NCBI GenBank assembly: GCA_900759665.1 | Contig: CAAEWE010000018.1 | Coordinates: 124,001-188,000 of the forward strand | DNA from: Lachnospiraceae bacterium | Lineage (GTDB): Bacteria; Bacillota; Clostridia; Lachnospirales; Lachnospiraceae | Length of the DNA: 64,000 nt | Direction: 5' to 3' | Part shown: one piece after another, positions 1 through 8,638 of the stretch | Position numbering within the stretch: the first letter of the stretch is position 1 | How the letters are laid out: each line of letters starts with the position of its first letter | Program-made: the position numbers and the translations under genes | Notes under the pieces: model-generated | The model's input: only the letters and a program-made list of their open reading frames with translations | What the model was told of the DNA's origin: nothing | Database searches by the model: none

Positions 1-327
1 AATAAGGTTGTTCCAATCCGTACAACGGCAAGAGGTCTGGAAGTGTGCATCTGTAAGCCCAAAAACTTTGGTGATTCTACCGATGCCTGTGAGATGCTTC
101 TGCAGGGACGCGCTGTTGTTGTAAATCTTGAGGGAATTGACATTATGGAAGCACAGAGAATTATGGATTTTATATCCGGCTGTATTTTTGCTATTTCCGG
201 TAAAATGCATCAGATTTCAAGATATATTTTCATATTCTCGCCGGAGAGCGTTGATATTTCGGGGGATTATCTGGAGCTTTCCAGGGATGATGAATTTGGA
301 ATTCCAACTTTAAACAAGGAGTTCTGA
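1..327 (+). CDS. sepF: Cell division protein SepF (C-terminal part, cut by window edge)
   Basis: The reading frame is open from base 1, so only the last 108 residues are present; the true start lies outside the window. SepF is a cytosolic protein that ties FtsZ filaments to the membrane and helps build the division septum. The visible part is the conserved SepF core: a KPKNFGD-type strand, then a stretch running through GRAVVVNLEGID and the helix AQRIMDFISG, then the closing strand that ends in IFSPESVDISG. The yggT gene follows after 2 nt and a divIVA-like gene after that, the usual Gram-positive division cluster order. Family assignment is firm; the missing N-terminal membrane helix cannot be checked here. 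Confidence 0.93.
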   Translation, partial: NKVVPIRTTARGLEVCICKPKNFGDSTDACEMLLQGRAVVVNLEGIDIMEAQRIMDFISGCIFAISGKMHQISRYIFIFSPESVDISGDYLELSRDDEFGIPTLNKEF

Positions 328-329
328 TC

Positions 330-605
330 ATGCATTTGATATTGTATACCTTTCAATGTTTTTTCATTGTACTGGATGTAGTTGTGTTGTTGTATCTGCT
401 TCGTAATCTGCTCGTGCTTTTACCGTTTGGAGGGAGTATCGTGAGAGTGCTGGCAGTGTTGATGATGCCTATGTGGTATCCGATGCAGTGGCTCATAAAA
501 CATTCCATTTTGTATACTGCAAGGTATGATATTTGTCCATATCTTTTGATCATTATTTTGACTTATTTACAGGAGCTTTGCTCCCATATTATGAACATTT
601 TATAA
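330..605 (+). CDS. YggT family membrane protein
   Basis: This is a 91-residue, very hydrophobic protein with two predicted membrane segments, roughly residues 5-32 and 64-85, separated by a short polar part. Its size and its place directly after sepF (2 nt gap) and before a divIVA-like gene fit the YggT family, a conserved integral membrane protein of the division cluster whose exact role is not settled. Translation is probably coupled to sepF because the ATG follows the stop almost at once. The family call rests on context and on the general YggT pattern rather than on a single diagnostic motif. Confidence 0.75.
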   Translation: MHLILYTFQCFFIVLDVVVLLYLLRNLLVLLPFGGSIVRVLAVLMMPMWYPMQWLIKHSILYTARYDICPYLLIIILTYLQELCSHIMNIL

Positions 606-625
606 TTTCAGAGGAGGGAAATAGT

Positions 626-2917
626 ATGCTTACACCGATTGACATTCAAAATCATGTTTTGAAGTCCACCATGGGCGGCTACAACAAAAAGGAGACAGAT
701 GATTTTATTGAATCGATCCAGGTCAGTTATGAACAGCTTTACAAGGAGAACGGCGATCTCAAAAAAAAGATCACAACTCTGAGTGAGGGAATCCAGTATT
801 ATAAGCAGATGGAGGGGACACTGCAGAAGACACTGGTACTTGCAGAGCAGACTGCGTCAGAGACACTGGAGACATCCAAGACAGCAGCGGCACAGGTAGA
901 GAAAGAGTCCAGAGCGAAAGCGGAGGTAATGCTCCGTGAGGCAAAATCCCGTGCGGATGGTCTTGTTACGGATGCACAGGAAAAGGCCAATAAGCTGACC
1001 AGAGAGTCTGAGGAGAGGGCTTTAGCATTAAAAATGGAGTCTGAGGAGACAGCTGCTGCCTTGAAAAAGGAATCCGAGGAGACCGCAGAAAAGCTGACCA
1101 GAGAATCTGAGGCAAAAGCAGAAAAAGTCATGAAAGAGGCTGAGGAGACGGCAGAAAAGCTGACAAGCGAAGCAAAGAAAACAGCGGATCGTCTGGAAAC
1201 AGAATCTCAGAAAAAAGCAGATGATCTGGTAAAGGATGCGGAAAAGAAAGCGGACAATATCATGTATAATGCGAAGGAACGGGCAGACCGCATTATGGCA
1301 GACACAAAGCAGTCTGCAGATGAGGTGATCCGTGATACCCGCCAGAAGACAGAGGAGAAACTGCAGGAGTCAGGAGAACAGATTTCAGAGCTTACAGAGA
1401 TCGTTCGTAAGCTGATGGGATGCTATGATGATTACAAAAAGCAGTTTAACGAGTTGTTAAATAAACAGCTGGCACAGCTTGAGGATGAGAAACTGAGCAC
1501 TGCAGAGCTTGAGGAGCTGCTGGAATCACAGCAGGTAAAGATGGCCGAGGAGCAGGCAGCTGCCAAGAAGAGCGTGGATGACATGGAGGAGCATACCAGG
1601 GAACTGGATCTTCCGGTAGAGGATACTGCACCAGAGCGTGAGGAAGAGAAAGAAGAAGAGGATATTCTGGAGGGAGTACTTTCTGCAGAGCCTGTTGAGG
1701 AGACATCCGGTACAGCAGCGGAGCTTCCGTCACTGAATATTGATACTCCTTCTGTGGAGGAGGTTGCTTCCGGAATCCATGTGGCAGAGGAGGAAGCTGT
1801 AGCATATAAGGCTCCACAGGAGAATGCGGCCGAGGAGACAGAAAGTACAGAGACGGTGGAAAATACGGATGATATCCAGTCAAAGCTGGACGAGATTGAT
1901 TCTATTGCAGCAGAAGCATTAAAGGAGATGAAGCAGGAATCAACGGAGACGCCATTTACAGAGATGAATAGTATGCTGGGGACTTCTTATGATGATTTTG
2001 TTCCAGAGTCAAAAGAGGATGCAGATCAAAAGCCAGAAGATGAAATTCCAGCCGTTATCGCAGAGGAACCGGTAGAGATTCCTGCTTCTGAGTCAACGGT
2101 TGTCTCAGAAGCAGGATCAGAGAATGATGTGGAGACAGAGGAGAAAGAGATTCCGCCAACAACCACAGACGAGCTTCCGACCGTGCAGGAGACATATGAT
2201 GCAGAGACTTACGTAACCAATGAAACTTATTTTGGATCAGCAGATAATATGACATATTCTATTCCGGATCCGGTACCTGCTGCATCTGCTGAGCCAGCAG
2301 AAATCAAAGCAGAGCCGGTAGAGAGTACAGAGGATACCGGAGCAAAAAGTGAGCCGGCTCATGAAATACCAATACCGGATTTTAGTAAACTGGATGCAAA
2401 TGATTCTGCTGCAGAGGAACCGGTTGTTCCTCATGCGGTTCCAATGCCTGATTTCAGTAAGCTGGATGCCAGAAAGTCTGATAAACCGGCAGAAACTCCG
2501 GATGTAAGTGTTGATCTTGATGCAATCGCTGCTGAAGCAATGGCATCTCTTGGAAAGATTGACCAGGAGATTTCTTCTGAGCAGCCGACCGTTCAGGAAA
2601 CATACGATGCGGAGACTTATGTAACTAATGAGACTTATTTTGGATCTGCTGACAATATTCCATATACCGGTTCGGTAGTAACAGAAAAGAAAACAGAGGA
2701 TGAATTTGCAGATGGGATCAGTGGGGTAGACCCTACTGCCAATGGAACAATTCCACAGGCTCCGGCTGAGTTGTTTACAGCTCCAAGTGAGTTTGCAGAC
2801 GTTCCAGCAGCGGATGACGAGTTTGCGGTTACGAAGCCGGAAGATCCGGCGGCAGAGCCAAAGGCAGAGGAGAATGCAAGTGTAAGTCCATTTACTCTGA
2901 TCGACGCTGATAAATAA
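626..2917 (+). CDS. DivIVA-domain protein with long coiled coil and acidic repeat tail
   Basis: This 763-residue protein starts with a DivIVA domain (residues 1 to about 60, including LTPIDIQNHVLKSTMGGYNKKETDDF split over its start), which binds curved membrane at septa and poles. A heptad-rich Glu/Ala/Lys coiled coil built from near-repeats of the type ESEETAEKLTRES covers about residues 60-290. The rest is an acidic, Pro/Glu-rich, probably disordered tail. The tail contains a 24-residue block (starting PTVQETYDAETY) twice, at residues 518-541 and 654-677, and two copies of a PDFSKLDA motif. The start at 626 was chosen for the GGAGGG ribosome binding site just upstream; the longer open frame lacks one. 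Typical DivIVA proteins are about 150-250 residues, so this one is unusually large. Confidence 0.85.
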   Translation: MLTPIDIQNHVLKSTMGGYNKKETDDFIESIQVSYEQLYKENGDLKKKITTLSEGIQYYKQMEGTLQKTLVLAEQTASETLETSKTAAAQVEKESRAKAEVMLREAKSRADGLVTDAQEKANKLTRESEERALALKMESEETAAALKKESEETAEKLTRESEAKAEKVMKEAEETAEKLTSEAKKTADRLETESQKKADDLVKDAEKKADNIMYNAKERADRIMADTKQSADEVIRDTRQKTEEKLQESGEQISELTEIVRKLMGCYDDYKKQFNELLNKQLAQLEDEKLSTAELEELLESQQVKMAEEQAAAKKSVDDMEEHTRELDLPVEDTAPEREEEKEEEDILEGVLSAEPVEETSGTAAELPSLNIDTPSVEEVASGIHVAEEEAVAYKAPQENAAEETESTETVENTDDIQSKLDEIDSIAAEALKEMKQESTETPFTEMNSMLGTSYDDFVPESKEDADQKPEDEIPAVIAEEPVEIPASESTVVSEAGSENDVETEEKEIPPTTTDELPTVQETYDAETYVTNETYFGSADNMTYSIPDPVPAASAEPAEIKAEPVESTEDTGAKSEPAHEIPIPDFSKLDANDSAAEEPVVPHAVPMPDFSKLDARKSDKPAETPDVSVDLDAIAAEAMASLGKIDQEISSEQPTVQETYDAETYVTNETYFGSADNIPYTGSVVTEKKTEDEFADGISGVDPTANGTIPQAPAELFTAPSEFADVPAADDEFAVTKPEDPAAEPKAEENASVSPFTLIDADK
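2177..2656 (+). repeat. Internal 72-bp coding repeat in the divIVA-like gene
   Basis: Bases 2177-2248 and 2585-2656 encode the same 24 residues (from PTVQETYDAETY to YFGSADN). The DNA copies differ mainly at third codon positions, for example gtg/gtt and acg/act type changes. This shows the peptide, not just the DNA, has been kept. Confidence 0.85.
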
Positions 2918-2994
2918 GCAGATAAAGTGACCAATCCGGGGACATAGAGAACCGGATCAGCAGGTGTAAATATGTTGTAATTATTGTTCAATTT

Positions 2995-3035
2995 ACTGCC
3001 AGACCAGACAGAACCACTGGTTTGGCAGTTTTTTT
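2995..3035 (+). terminator. Rho-independent terminator after the divIVA-like gene
   Basis: A 13-bp stem (ACTGCCAGACCAG paired with CTGGTTTGGCAGT, one G-T pair) is followed directly by a run of seven T. It sits between the divIVA-like gene and lspA, so the two are probably separate or only partly read-through transcripts. Confidence 0.85.
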
Positions 3036-3053
3036 AGGAAAGGATCCGTTACT

Positions 3054-3584
3054 ATGAAGAAATATATTAAGGGGATTGTTTTATTTATGCTCCTGTTTGG
3101 CATTGATCAGTGGACAAAATATGCCGCAAGCGTGTATTTGCAGGGGAAAGAGGCCAGAAAAGTATTGGGAGATCTGTTGGTGCTTCAATATCTGAAAAAC
3201 TATGGAGCAGCATTTGGAATACTTCAGAATCGCCAGATTTTTCTGATCATTCTTACGGCAATGATACTTGTTGCACTTCTCTATGTTTTCATCAGGACAC
3301 CGGACACAGCCAGATATCGTTTGATCCGAATCTTTAGTATCAGCCTGGGAGCCGGTGCAGTTGGAAACATGTATGACAGATTTGTGCATAGATATGTGAT
3401 CGACTTCTTATATGTTAAGGTGATCGACTTTCCTATTTTCAATGTGGCCGATTGCTATGTTGTGGTTTCATCTGTGGTTCTTGCATTATTGATCGGATTT
3501 TTTTATCAGGAAAGCGAACTGGAGGTTTATTATAAAAAGAATGCTGACAGATCATCAGAAACAGACAAAAATAGCAAAATATGA
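3054..3584 (+). CDS. lspA: Lipoprotein signal peptidase (signal peptidase II)
   Basis: LspA is the membrane aspartyl protease that removes signal peptides from diacylglyceryl-modified prolipoproteins. The 176-residue protein has four hydrophobic segments and the family motifs: DQWTKY near the N terminus, KNYGAAFGIL at 48-57, GNMYDR with catalytic Asp108, and FNVAD with catalytic Asp133. Length is normal for the family. The ATG has an AGGAAAGGA ribosome binding site. The next gene, an RluD-type pseudouridine synthase, follows immediately, the usual lspA-rluD pair of Firmicutes. At least two predicted lipoproteins in this window (19.3 kb and 49.2 kb) would be its substrates. Confidence 0.97.
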   Translation: MKKYIKGIVLFMLLFGIDQWTKYAASVYLQGKEARKVLGDLLVLQYLKNYGAAFGILQNRQIFLIILTAMILVALLYVFIRTPDTARYRLIRIFSISLGAGAVGNMYDRFVHRYVIDFLYVKVIDFPIFNVADCYVVVSSVVLALLIGFFYQESELEVYYKKNADRSSETDKNSKI

Positions 3585-3598
3585 CAGGGGAGAGTTCT

Positions 3599-4525
3599 AT
3601 GGAAAGGGAGACTTATGAATTGATCGTAAACAGGGAAGAACAGGGAATACGTCTGGATGCATTTCTGGCACAACGTCTTCCGGAATATTCCAGGTCCTTT
3701 TTGCAAAAAAATATTAAAGATCATTATGTAACTGTTGATGAAAAGGTCTCAAAAGCAAGCTACAAGGTTTCAGAGGGAGAAAAGGTTTCTTTTGAAGTTC
3801 CGGCATTGAAAGAACCGGAAATAAAACCGGAAAACATTCCGTTGGACATTCTTTATGAGGATGAGGATGTGATCGTGATCAATAAACCAAAGCAGATGGT
3901 GGTGCATCCTGCACCGGGACATTACAACGGAACAATGGTAAATGCCTTGATGTATCATTGCAAAAATTCATTGTCCGGAATCAATGGGGTAATGCGGCCG
4001 GGCATTGTACACAGAATTGACCAGGATACCACGGGGGTAATTGTGGCATGCAAAAATGATCACGCACATCAATGTATTGCAGAACAGTTAAAAGTGCATT
4101 CCATTACCAGAAAATATCGTGCGATCGTTCTTGGGCACTTGAAAGAGGACGGAACAGTGGTTGGAAAGATTGGGCGGCATCCGATCGACCGTAAAAAAAT
4201 GGCAATCAATGAAAAGAATGGAAAGGAAGCAGTAACACATTATCATGTGATCGATGAATTAAATCATCAATATACTTATGTGGAATGTCAGTTGGAAACA
4301 GGGAGGACACATCAGATCCGTGTTCATATGGCGAGTATCGGTCATCCAATTCTGGGGGACAGTATATATGGTGCTCAAAAATGTCCGTTTCATTTGATGG
4401 GACAGACACTGCACGCAGCAGTTCTTGGGTTTGTTCATCCTACGACAAAGGAATATATGGAATTTGAGGCACCATTGCCGGACTACTTTGAAAAGCTGTT
4501 AAAACACTTGAGAAGACAAGTGTAG
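3599..4525 (+). CDS. RluD-type pseudouridine synthase (RluA family)
   Basis: The enzyme isomerises uridine to pseudouridine in structured RNA, most likely large-subunit rRNA. The 308-residue protein has an S4 RNA-binding domain (about residues 12-75) and the RluA catalytic domain with the motif HRIDQDTTG, giving catalytic Asp141, plus the GRTHQIRVH motif typical of the family. I chose the ATG at 3599, which has AGGGGAG six bases upstream; an in-frame ATG at 3581 overlaps the lspA stop and would add six residues. The exact target uridines cannot be read from sequence. Confidence 0.9.
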   Translation: MERETYELIVNREEQGIRLDAFLAQRLPEYSRSFLQKNIKDHYVTVDEKVSKASYKVSEGEKVSFEVPALKEPEIKPENIPLDILYEDEDVIVINKPKQMVVHPAPGHYNGTMVNALMYHCKNSLSGINGVMRPGIVHRIDQDTTGVIVACKNDHAHQCIAEQLKVHSITRKYRAIVLGHLKEDGTVVGKIGRHPIDRKKMAINEKNGKEAVTHYHVIDELNHQYTYVECQLETGRTHQIRVHMASIGHPILGDSIYGAQKCPFHLMGQTLHAAVLGFVHPTTKEYMEFEAPLPDYFEKLLKHLRRQV

Positions 4526-4843
4526 ATTTTATTGTGAGTGAAAAATTTTTTTTGATTTGAAAAAATATATTTACGACACATGTAGTGTATATGCATGTGT
4601 AGAGACTACTGCTGTAGAGAAATGCAATTTTAAACGAATTGTAATATATTTTATTTTTGTGCAAAGTGAATTAAAAACTATGTAATTTTTTAGACATATT
4701 CCCGTTGACGAAAAGCTTCTAAGTGAGTAGAATAAAAGCATATTGTTTTGTTTGCCTGTATTGCGTCATCAGAATGTACGGATACAGATGTAGAATGCGG
4801 ACTGCACATGTAGAATATTGGATATACTACCGGAGGATTTTTC
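4526..4843. other. AT-rich intergenic region with repressor-like operator repeats
   Basis: There is no convincing gene here. The region holds a 7-bp inverted repeat (ACACATG at 4576-4582, CATGTGT at 4594-4600), the promoter of the BlaI-like gene, and a 9-bp direct repeat ATGTAGAAT at 4788-4796 and 4808-4816, exactly 20 bp (two helical turns) apart in the 5' leader. TGTA-containing sites are typical of BlaI/MecI operators, so autoregulation is plausible but inferred. Confidence 0.5.
4705..4733 (+). promoter_or_regulatory. Sigma-A-type promoter of the BlaI-like gene
   Basis: TTGACG and TAGAAT hexamers are separated by 17 bp, about 110 bp upstream of the start codon. Confidence 0.65.
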
Positions 4844-5209
4844 ATGAAAGAGATACGTTTACATGAGGGCGAATTAAATGTTATGGAACTGTTATGGTCT
4901 AATAAAGCACTGGCAGCCAGGGACATTTCTAAGATCATTAAGGAATATATTGGCTGGGAAAAAAATACTACCTATACAGTGATCAAACGGTTGATCGATA
5001 AAGGTGCAATTACCAGGGAGGATCCTGGCTTTATCTGTCGGGCCAATATTACAAAACGCAAGATTCAGGAAATTGAAACCAAGGCTTTGTTAAGTCAGAT
5101 GTACAATGGATCTCTGGAGAATTTTATCCAGTCATATCTTGCAAATCAGAAACTCGGATCCGGTGAGCTAAATGAGCTTCGAAAGATTTTATCCAGTCAA
5201 GGCAGGTAG
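4844..5209 (+). CDS. BlaI/MecI/CopY-family transcriptional repressor
   Basis: This 121-residue protein has the winged-helix layout of BlaI/MecI repressors: LHEGELNVMELLW at the N terminus, the recognition part AARDISKIIKE with KNTTYTVIKRLIDKGAITRE, and a C-terminal helical dimerisation part. In characterised relatives a BlaR/MecR membrane protease partner inactivates the repressor and the target is a beta-lactamase or copper exporter. No such partner or target is adjacent; the neighbours are a pseudouridine synthase and a recombinase. The gene therefore probably controls itself or distant genes. Good GGAGG ribosome binding site. Confidence 0.85.
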   Translation: MKEIRLHEGELNVMELLWSNKALAARDISKIIKEYIGWEKNTTYTVIKRLIDKGAITREDPGFICRANITKRKIQEIETKALLSQMYNGSLENFIQSYLANQKLGSGELNELRKILSSQGR

Positions 5210-5268
5210 TAGTATCTGTCTTTTTCAAAATCACTCTCTTGGATAAACTCCAGTTTTTCAAATAGAGC

Positions 5269-5297
5269 TTGCGCTAATGACCGGAATATGGTACAAT
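5269..5297 (+). promoter_or_regulatory. Promoter of the Xer-type recombinase gene
   Basis: TTGCGC and TACAAT hexamers are separated by 17 bp, about 75 bp upstream of the ATG at 5371. Confidence 0.6.
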
Positions 5298-5370
5298 GTG
5301 CTTAGTTTAATGGCGAATTGATATATTTTGCCTGCCATATCATATTTTTTGTTTAAGGAGTTGTTTACTG

Positions 5371-6435
5371 ATGGGTACCTCTAATATACAAACATATCAT
5401 CAAAGCACATCAAACCAAAATACAGTTAAGCTGCGGGAACTTTTAAAAACCATGCCAGCATTCTGCCGTGATTATTTTCGTGGAATTGAGCCAACGACTA
5501 CAGCTAAGACACGGATTGGTTATGGATATGATATCCGCACATTTTTTCGCTTTCTTCTGTCTCAGAATCCCATGTTTCATGATGCCCGGATGACAGATAT
5601 CCGTCTTCAGGATCTGGAACAGCTTCAACCAGTTGATATTGAAGAATATCTGGAGTATTTGAAATATTATAAGTATGAGGATCACATATTTACGAATGAT
5701 GAACGCGGGATCAAGCGGAAGTTTGCTTCTTTGAGAAGTTTTTATCTGTATTATCAGAAAAGAGACCTGATCAGAAATAACCCGACTGTTGTTGTGGATA
5801 TGCCGAAACTTCATGAAAGGGAAATTATTCGTCTTGATCAGGATGAGGTAGGCGAGCTACTGGACCTTGTGGAACGAGGCGGGGATAATTTGTCCGGCAT
5901 GAAAAAAGTTTATTACGAAAAAAATAAGTTGCGTAATCTCGCAATTTTTACGTTATTTCTGGGAACCGGGATTCGTGTTTCGGAATGTGTTGGCCTGGAT
6001 ATTGAGGATGTGGATTTTCGAAATAACCGGATCCGGATCATTCGTAAAGGTGGTAAGGAAGAATATGTTTATTTTGGAACAGAGGTTGCAGAGGCTTTGA
6101 AAAATTATATGGTAGAGGAACGTGTACATATTAAGGCGAAGGAAGGCCATGAGCATGCACTCTTCTACTCAATCCAGAAACGACGGATCAGCGTACAGGG
6201 TGTTGAAAATCTTGTGAATGATTATACCTCCCGGATTACGACCTTTAAGCATATCACACCTCATAAACTCCGAAGTACATATGGTACGGCATTATATCAG
6301 CAAACGGGTGATATTTATCTTGTTGCTGAGGTTCTGGGACATAATGATGTCAATACCACAAGAAAGCATTATGCGGCTATGGATGATGCTCAAAAAAGAA
6401 GTGCCGCAGATGCTGTGACATTGCGGAAAAAGTGA
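5371..6435 (+). CDS. Tyrosine recombinase, XerC/XerD type
   Basis: The 354-residue protein is a tyrosine site-specific recombinase. The N-terminal SAM-like core-binding domain spans about residues 20-140. The catalytic domain shows Arg202 in GTGIRVSE, Lys226 in the RKGGK hairpin, His298 and Arg301 in HKLRS, His324 in LGHND and the nucleophile Tyr334 in RKHYAAM. Its single-gene setting, with no excisionase, phage genes or tRNA beside it, suggests a housekeeping Xer enzyme that resolves chromosome dimers rather than an island integrase. It is longer than a standard Xer (about 300 residues) because of an N-terminal extension. A diverged integrase cannot be excluded. Confidence 0.88.
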   Translation: MGTSNIQTYHQSTSNQNTVKLRELLKTMPAFCRDYFRGIEPTTTAKTRIGYGYDIRTFFRFLLSQNPMFHDARMTDIRLQDLEQLQPVDIEEYLEYLKYYKYEDHIFTNDERGIKRKFASLRSFYLYYQKRDLIRNNPTVVVDMPKLHEREIIRLDQDEVGELLDLVERGGDNLSGMKKVYYEKNKLRNLAIFTLFLGTGIRVSECVGLDIEDVDFRNNRIRIIRKGGKEEYVYFGTEVAEALKNYMVEERVHIKAKEGHEHALFYSIQKRRISVQGVENLVNDYTSRITTFKHITPHKLRSTYGTALYQQTGDIYLVAEVLGHNDVNTTRKHYAAMDDAQKRSAADAVTLRKK

Positions 6436-6465
6436 AATGATTGGTACAATTTTGTCAAATAAGTT

Positions 6466-7893
6466 TTAACGACCTGTTGGATATACTTTAAATACATTGG
6501 AAATGCAGTCATATATATTTTGGGCTGCATTTTTTTGGTAATTGGAGGAGGTGATCTTTGCATAATCACGATTTCCGGAGATAAAACCAAGCTCGATCAA
6601 GATAGCAGGCACGGTATTATGGCGAAGGACATAAAATTCCGCCTTTTTGACGCCACGGCTTGGAATGCTGAGATTATTCTCAAGCTGATCATGCATACGC
6701 TGTGCTAATGTACGGCTTGATATTCCCATGGAGGATGTTCCGTTATTACTGCGGGCATAATATACTTCCATTCCATTAGCTTTTTTGTTGGATGCACTAT
6801 TCATATGAAGGCTGACAAAAAGATCCGCTTGTACTTCAGAGGCAAAACGTGCTCGGGCAGACAAGGAGATAAACTGATCATTATAGCGGGACCAATAAGC
6901 CTTTACCTGAGAGTTCGGACTGTTAAAATATTCTCTGGCGAGAGTATATATGATCTTATAGTTTATATTTTTTTCTTTGGTGCCGCGGCTTCTGGCACCA
7001 AAGTCTTTGCCTCCGTGCCCTGCATCGAGAACAACGATATTTTTATAGATCTTGCGGGGATTATCAATTGTTACAAAAAGATAATTACCCTGTTGTGTAT
7101 ATTTGTAGCCCTGTAATCGGGATGTTCTGATACGGATGAGAGTTTTATTTCCTGACTGGGATATTTTAACAGAAGAAATTACATTGTTATTGGACATGAC
7201 AGGATACTGATCGTAATAACTCTTCCATTGACCTGGAATTTGCAATACAAATTCGTGATTATAATAATAATCGGTATCTTTGATCTGTGACTCTGTAATT
7301 CCCTCCGGCATGCGAATACGAAGGGAATAATCTGCGGGTGCAAAGGTGACAGAAACACCACGCTTGTCTTTGGATGTGGTGATCACGCAGTCAGACCGAT
7401 ATTTTATAACGACAGTAATGTCCTGGGTTGTATTGGTGACAGATATATTTTTGACGTAGGAGTTTGTTATATTCTGGTTGAGGTTTCCAATTGCATTCAT
7501 GGTATTTGGAAAAATGACAGTCAAAATGCCACTTTCTTCATCTGAACGGATGGAGATAGCCTCTGACTGGTTGTCACGATCCAGATATAGAGATAATTCC
7601 TGGGCATCTCCATAGGAATTTTCTTCCAGATATATCGTACTCAATGCTGTGGTGTACACAGAACGGTCATAATCATCCGGGATTACGTCTCGATCAAAAA
7701 GAACCCCGTCATTGTCCTCCGGTACATCGTTTTGAACGGTGTTTCGTGGGTTCTCAGATGTGCTTTCTACAGGTTCCTGCGTTGTCTGTATCTCTTCGGC
7801 AGATGCGGTAGTGGAATGAACACCGGATATGCTAAAGCATAATAACAGTGTGGTTGTAAATAAAATAATATTGTGATATGCGTGTTTCTTCAA
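6466..7893 (-). CDS. Secreted N-acetylmuramoyl-L-alanine amidase (Amidase_3)
   Basis: The enzyme cleaves the bond between muramic acid and the stem peptide in the cell wall. A signal peptide (KKHAYHNIILFTTTLLLCFSISG) is followed by a Glu/Thr-rich linker, a beta-rich AMIN-like domain, and a C-terminal zinc amidase domain. The latter shows VVLDAGHGGKD (zinc His), a conserved Glu in TKEKN, SLHMNS (zinc His) and the catalytic Glu in ILIELGFI. I chose the TTG at 7893 because GGGGGA lies 7 bases upstream and the signal peptide then begins at the right place; an ATG at 7950 would add 19 polar residues without a ribosome binding site. Monocistronic, 475 residues. Confidence 0.88.
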   Translation of the reverse strand: MKKHAYHNIILFTTTLLLCFSISGVHSTTASAEEIQTTQEPVESTSENPRNTVQNDVPEDNDGVLFDRDVIPDDYDRSVYTTALSTIYLEENSYGDAQELSLYLDRDNQSEAISIRSDEESGILTVIFPNTMNAIGNLNQNITNSYVKNISVTNTTQDITVVIKYRSDCVITTSKDKRGVSVTFAPADYSLRIRMPEGITESQIKDTDYYYNHEFVLQIPGQWKSYYDQYPVMSNNNVISSVKISQSGNKTLIRIRTSRLQGYKYTQQGNYLFVTIDNPRKIYKNIVVLDAGHGGKDFGARSRGTKEKNINYKIIYTLAREYFNSPNSQVKAYWSRYNDQFISLSARARFASEVQADLFVSLHMNSASNKKANGMEVYYARSNNGTSSMGISSRTLAQRMHDQLENNLSIPSRGVKKAEFYVLRHNTVPAILIELGFISGNRDYAKITSSNYQKNAAQNIYDCISNVFKVYPTGR

Positions 7894-8077
7894 TGTTTTG
7901 TCCCCCGTTTCGTTTTTACCTATGCCGATGTTACATCTATGAACATACAATGTTCTTCATGCTCACATCATAATATACTACAAAATAAATGTTGCAAATT
8001 CAAGGCAAAAGCGAAATTTAAAAGAATAAAAACCGCCGGAGGTGGAATGATGGAATAACAGGCAGTGCCGGGGGGGA

Positions 8078-8419
8078 TTACAGACTTCTCTCAAGTGCCG
8101 GAAGCTCTGCATCGGATGCCCATACCGGGACAATCAGAGGATAACCGGCATAAATGGTGTCGGTAGTGATGGAATTACATTTTTTGATTTCTGCAATATA
8201 GTCTTTCATGGAGCCACACTCCTCCGTATAGTAACGCTTTGCAATAGACCAGATACTATCCTTCTCCTCTACCATAACAGATACAATATGTTTTTCGCGG
8301 ATATTGGCAGCCTGTGTCCTCGCTGGTGATGCTGAGATCCTGCTGATGCTGCTTATAGCAATCAGTCCGATCAGAAAAGCAATGATCACACATGGTACGA
8401 TAAATTTGTAATTCTTCAT
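8078..8419 (-). CDS. LysM-domain membrane protein, YneA-like SOS division inhibitor candidate
   Basis: A 113-residue protein with one N-terminal membrane segment (about residues 7-27) and a C-terminal LysM domain (about residues 50-105, DSIWSIAKRYY to GYPLIVPVW). In Bacillus, YneA has this layout, lies beside lexA and delays division during DNA damage. Here the gene also lies beside lexA and three LexA boxes sit in its promoter region, which supports the same role. The start at 8419 follows GGAGGT by seven bases; an adjacent ATG at 8422 is possible. Sequence identity to YneA itself could not be measured, so the gene name is withheld. Confidence 0.8.
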   Translation of the reverse strand: MKNYKFIVPCVIIAFLIGLIAISSISRISASPARTQAANIREKHIVSVMVEEKDSIWSIAKRYYTEECGSMKDYIAEIKKCNSITTDTIYAGYPLIVPVWASDAELPALERSL

Positions 8420-8474
8420 CATAATGACCTCCATTCGATAACATCCTATGTAATGTCCCGAAAACAAACAAGAC

Positions 8475-8545
8475 AAACATCTGTTCTGTGATATTAATAT
8501 AGCATGCGAACAGATGTTTGTCAATAGAAAATCGAACAAAAGTTC
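8475..8545. promoter_or_regulatory. Three LexA (SOS) boxes upstream of the LysM gene
   Basis: Sites with the Firmicutes pattern GAAC-N4-GTTC occur at 8475-8486 (AAACATCTGTTC), 8508-8519 (GAACAGATGTTT) and 8534-8545 (GAACAAAAGTTC, perfect). The first two differ from the perfect palindrome at one base. They lie just upstream of the YneA-like gene's start. Confidence 0.85.
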
Positions 8546-8579
8546 TGATGTGTTTTTAGTGTACAGGAAAACGGAAGTT

Positions 8580-8622
8580 AAAAAGCCTGATCATGCATTA
8601 TAATACATAATCAGGCTTTTTA
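8580..8622. terminator. Bidirectional terminator downstream of lexA
   Basis: AAAAAGCCTGATCATG pairs with CATAATCAGGCTTTTT around a short loop, with A and T runs on both sides, so it can end transcription from lexA (- strand). Confidence 0.85.
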
Positions 8623-8638
8623 ATTGATCGTTATTCAT

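Noticed and set aside
799..1131. Long - strand frame rich in Ser/Ala
   Set aside because: It is the antisense shadow of the coiled-coil part of the divIVA-like gene; no ribosome binding site or family match.
5371..6435. Xer-type recombinase as the integrase of a genomic island
   Set aside because: No tRNA, attachment repeats or cargo genes lie near it, and the AT-rich island is over 30 kb away.
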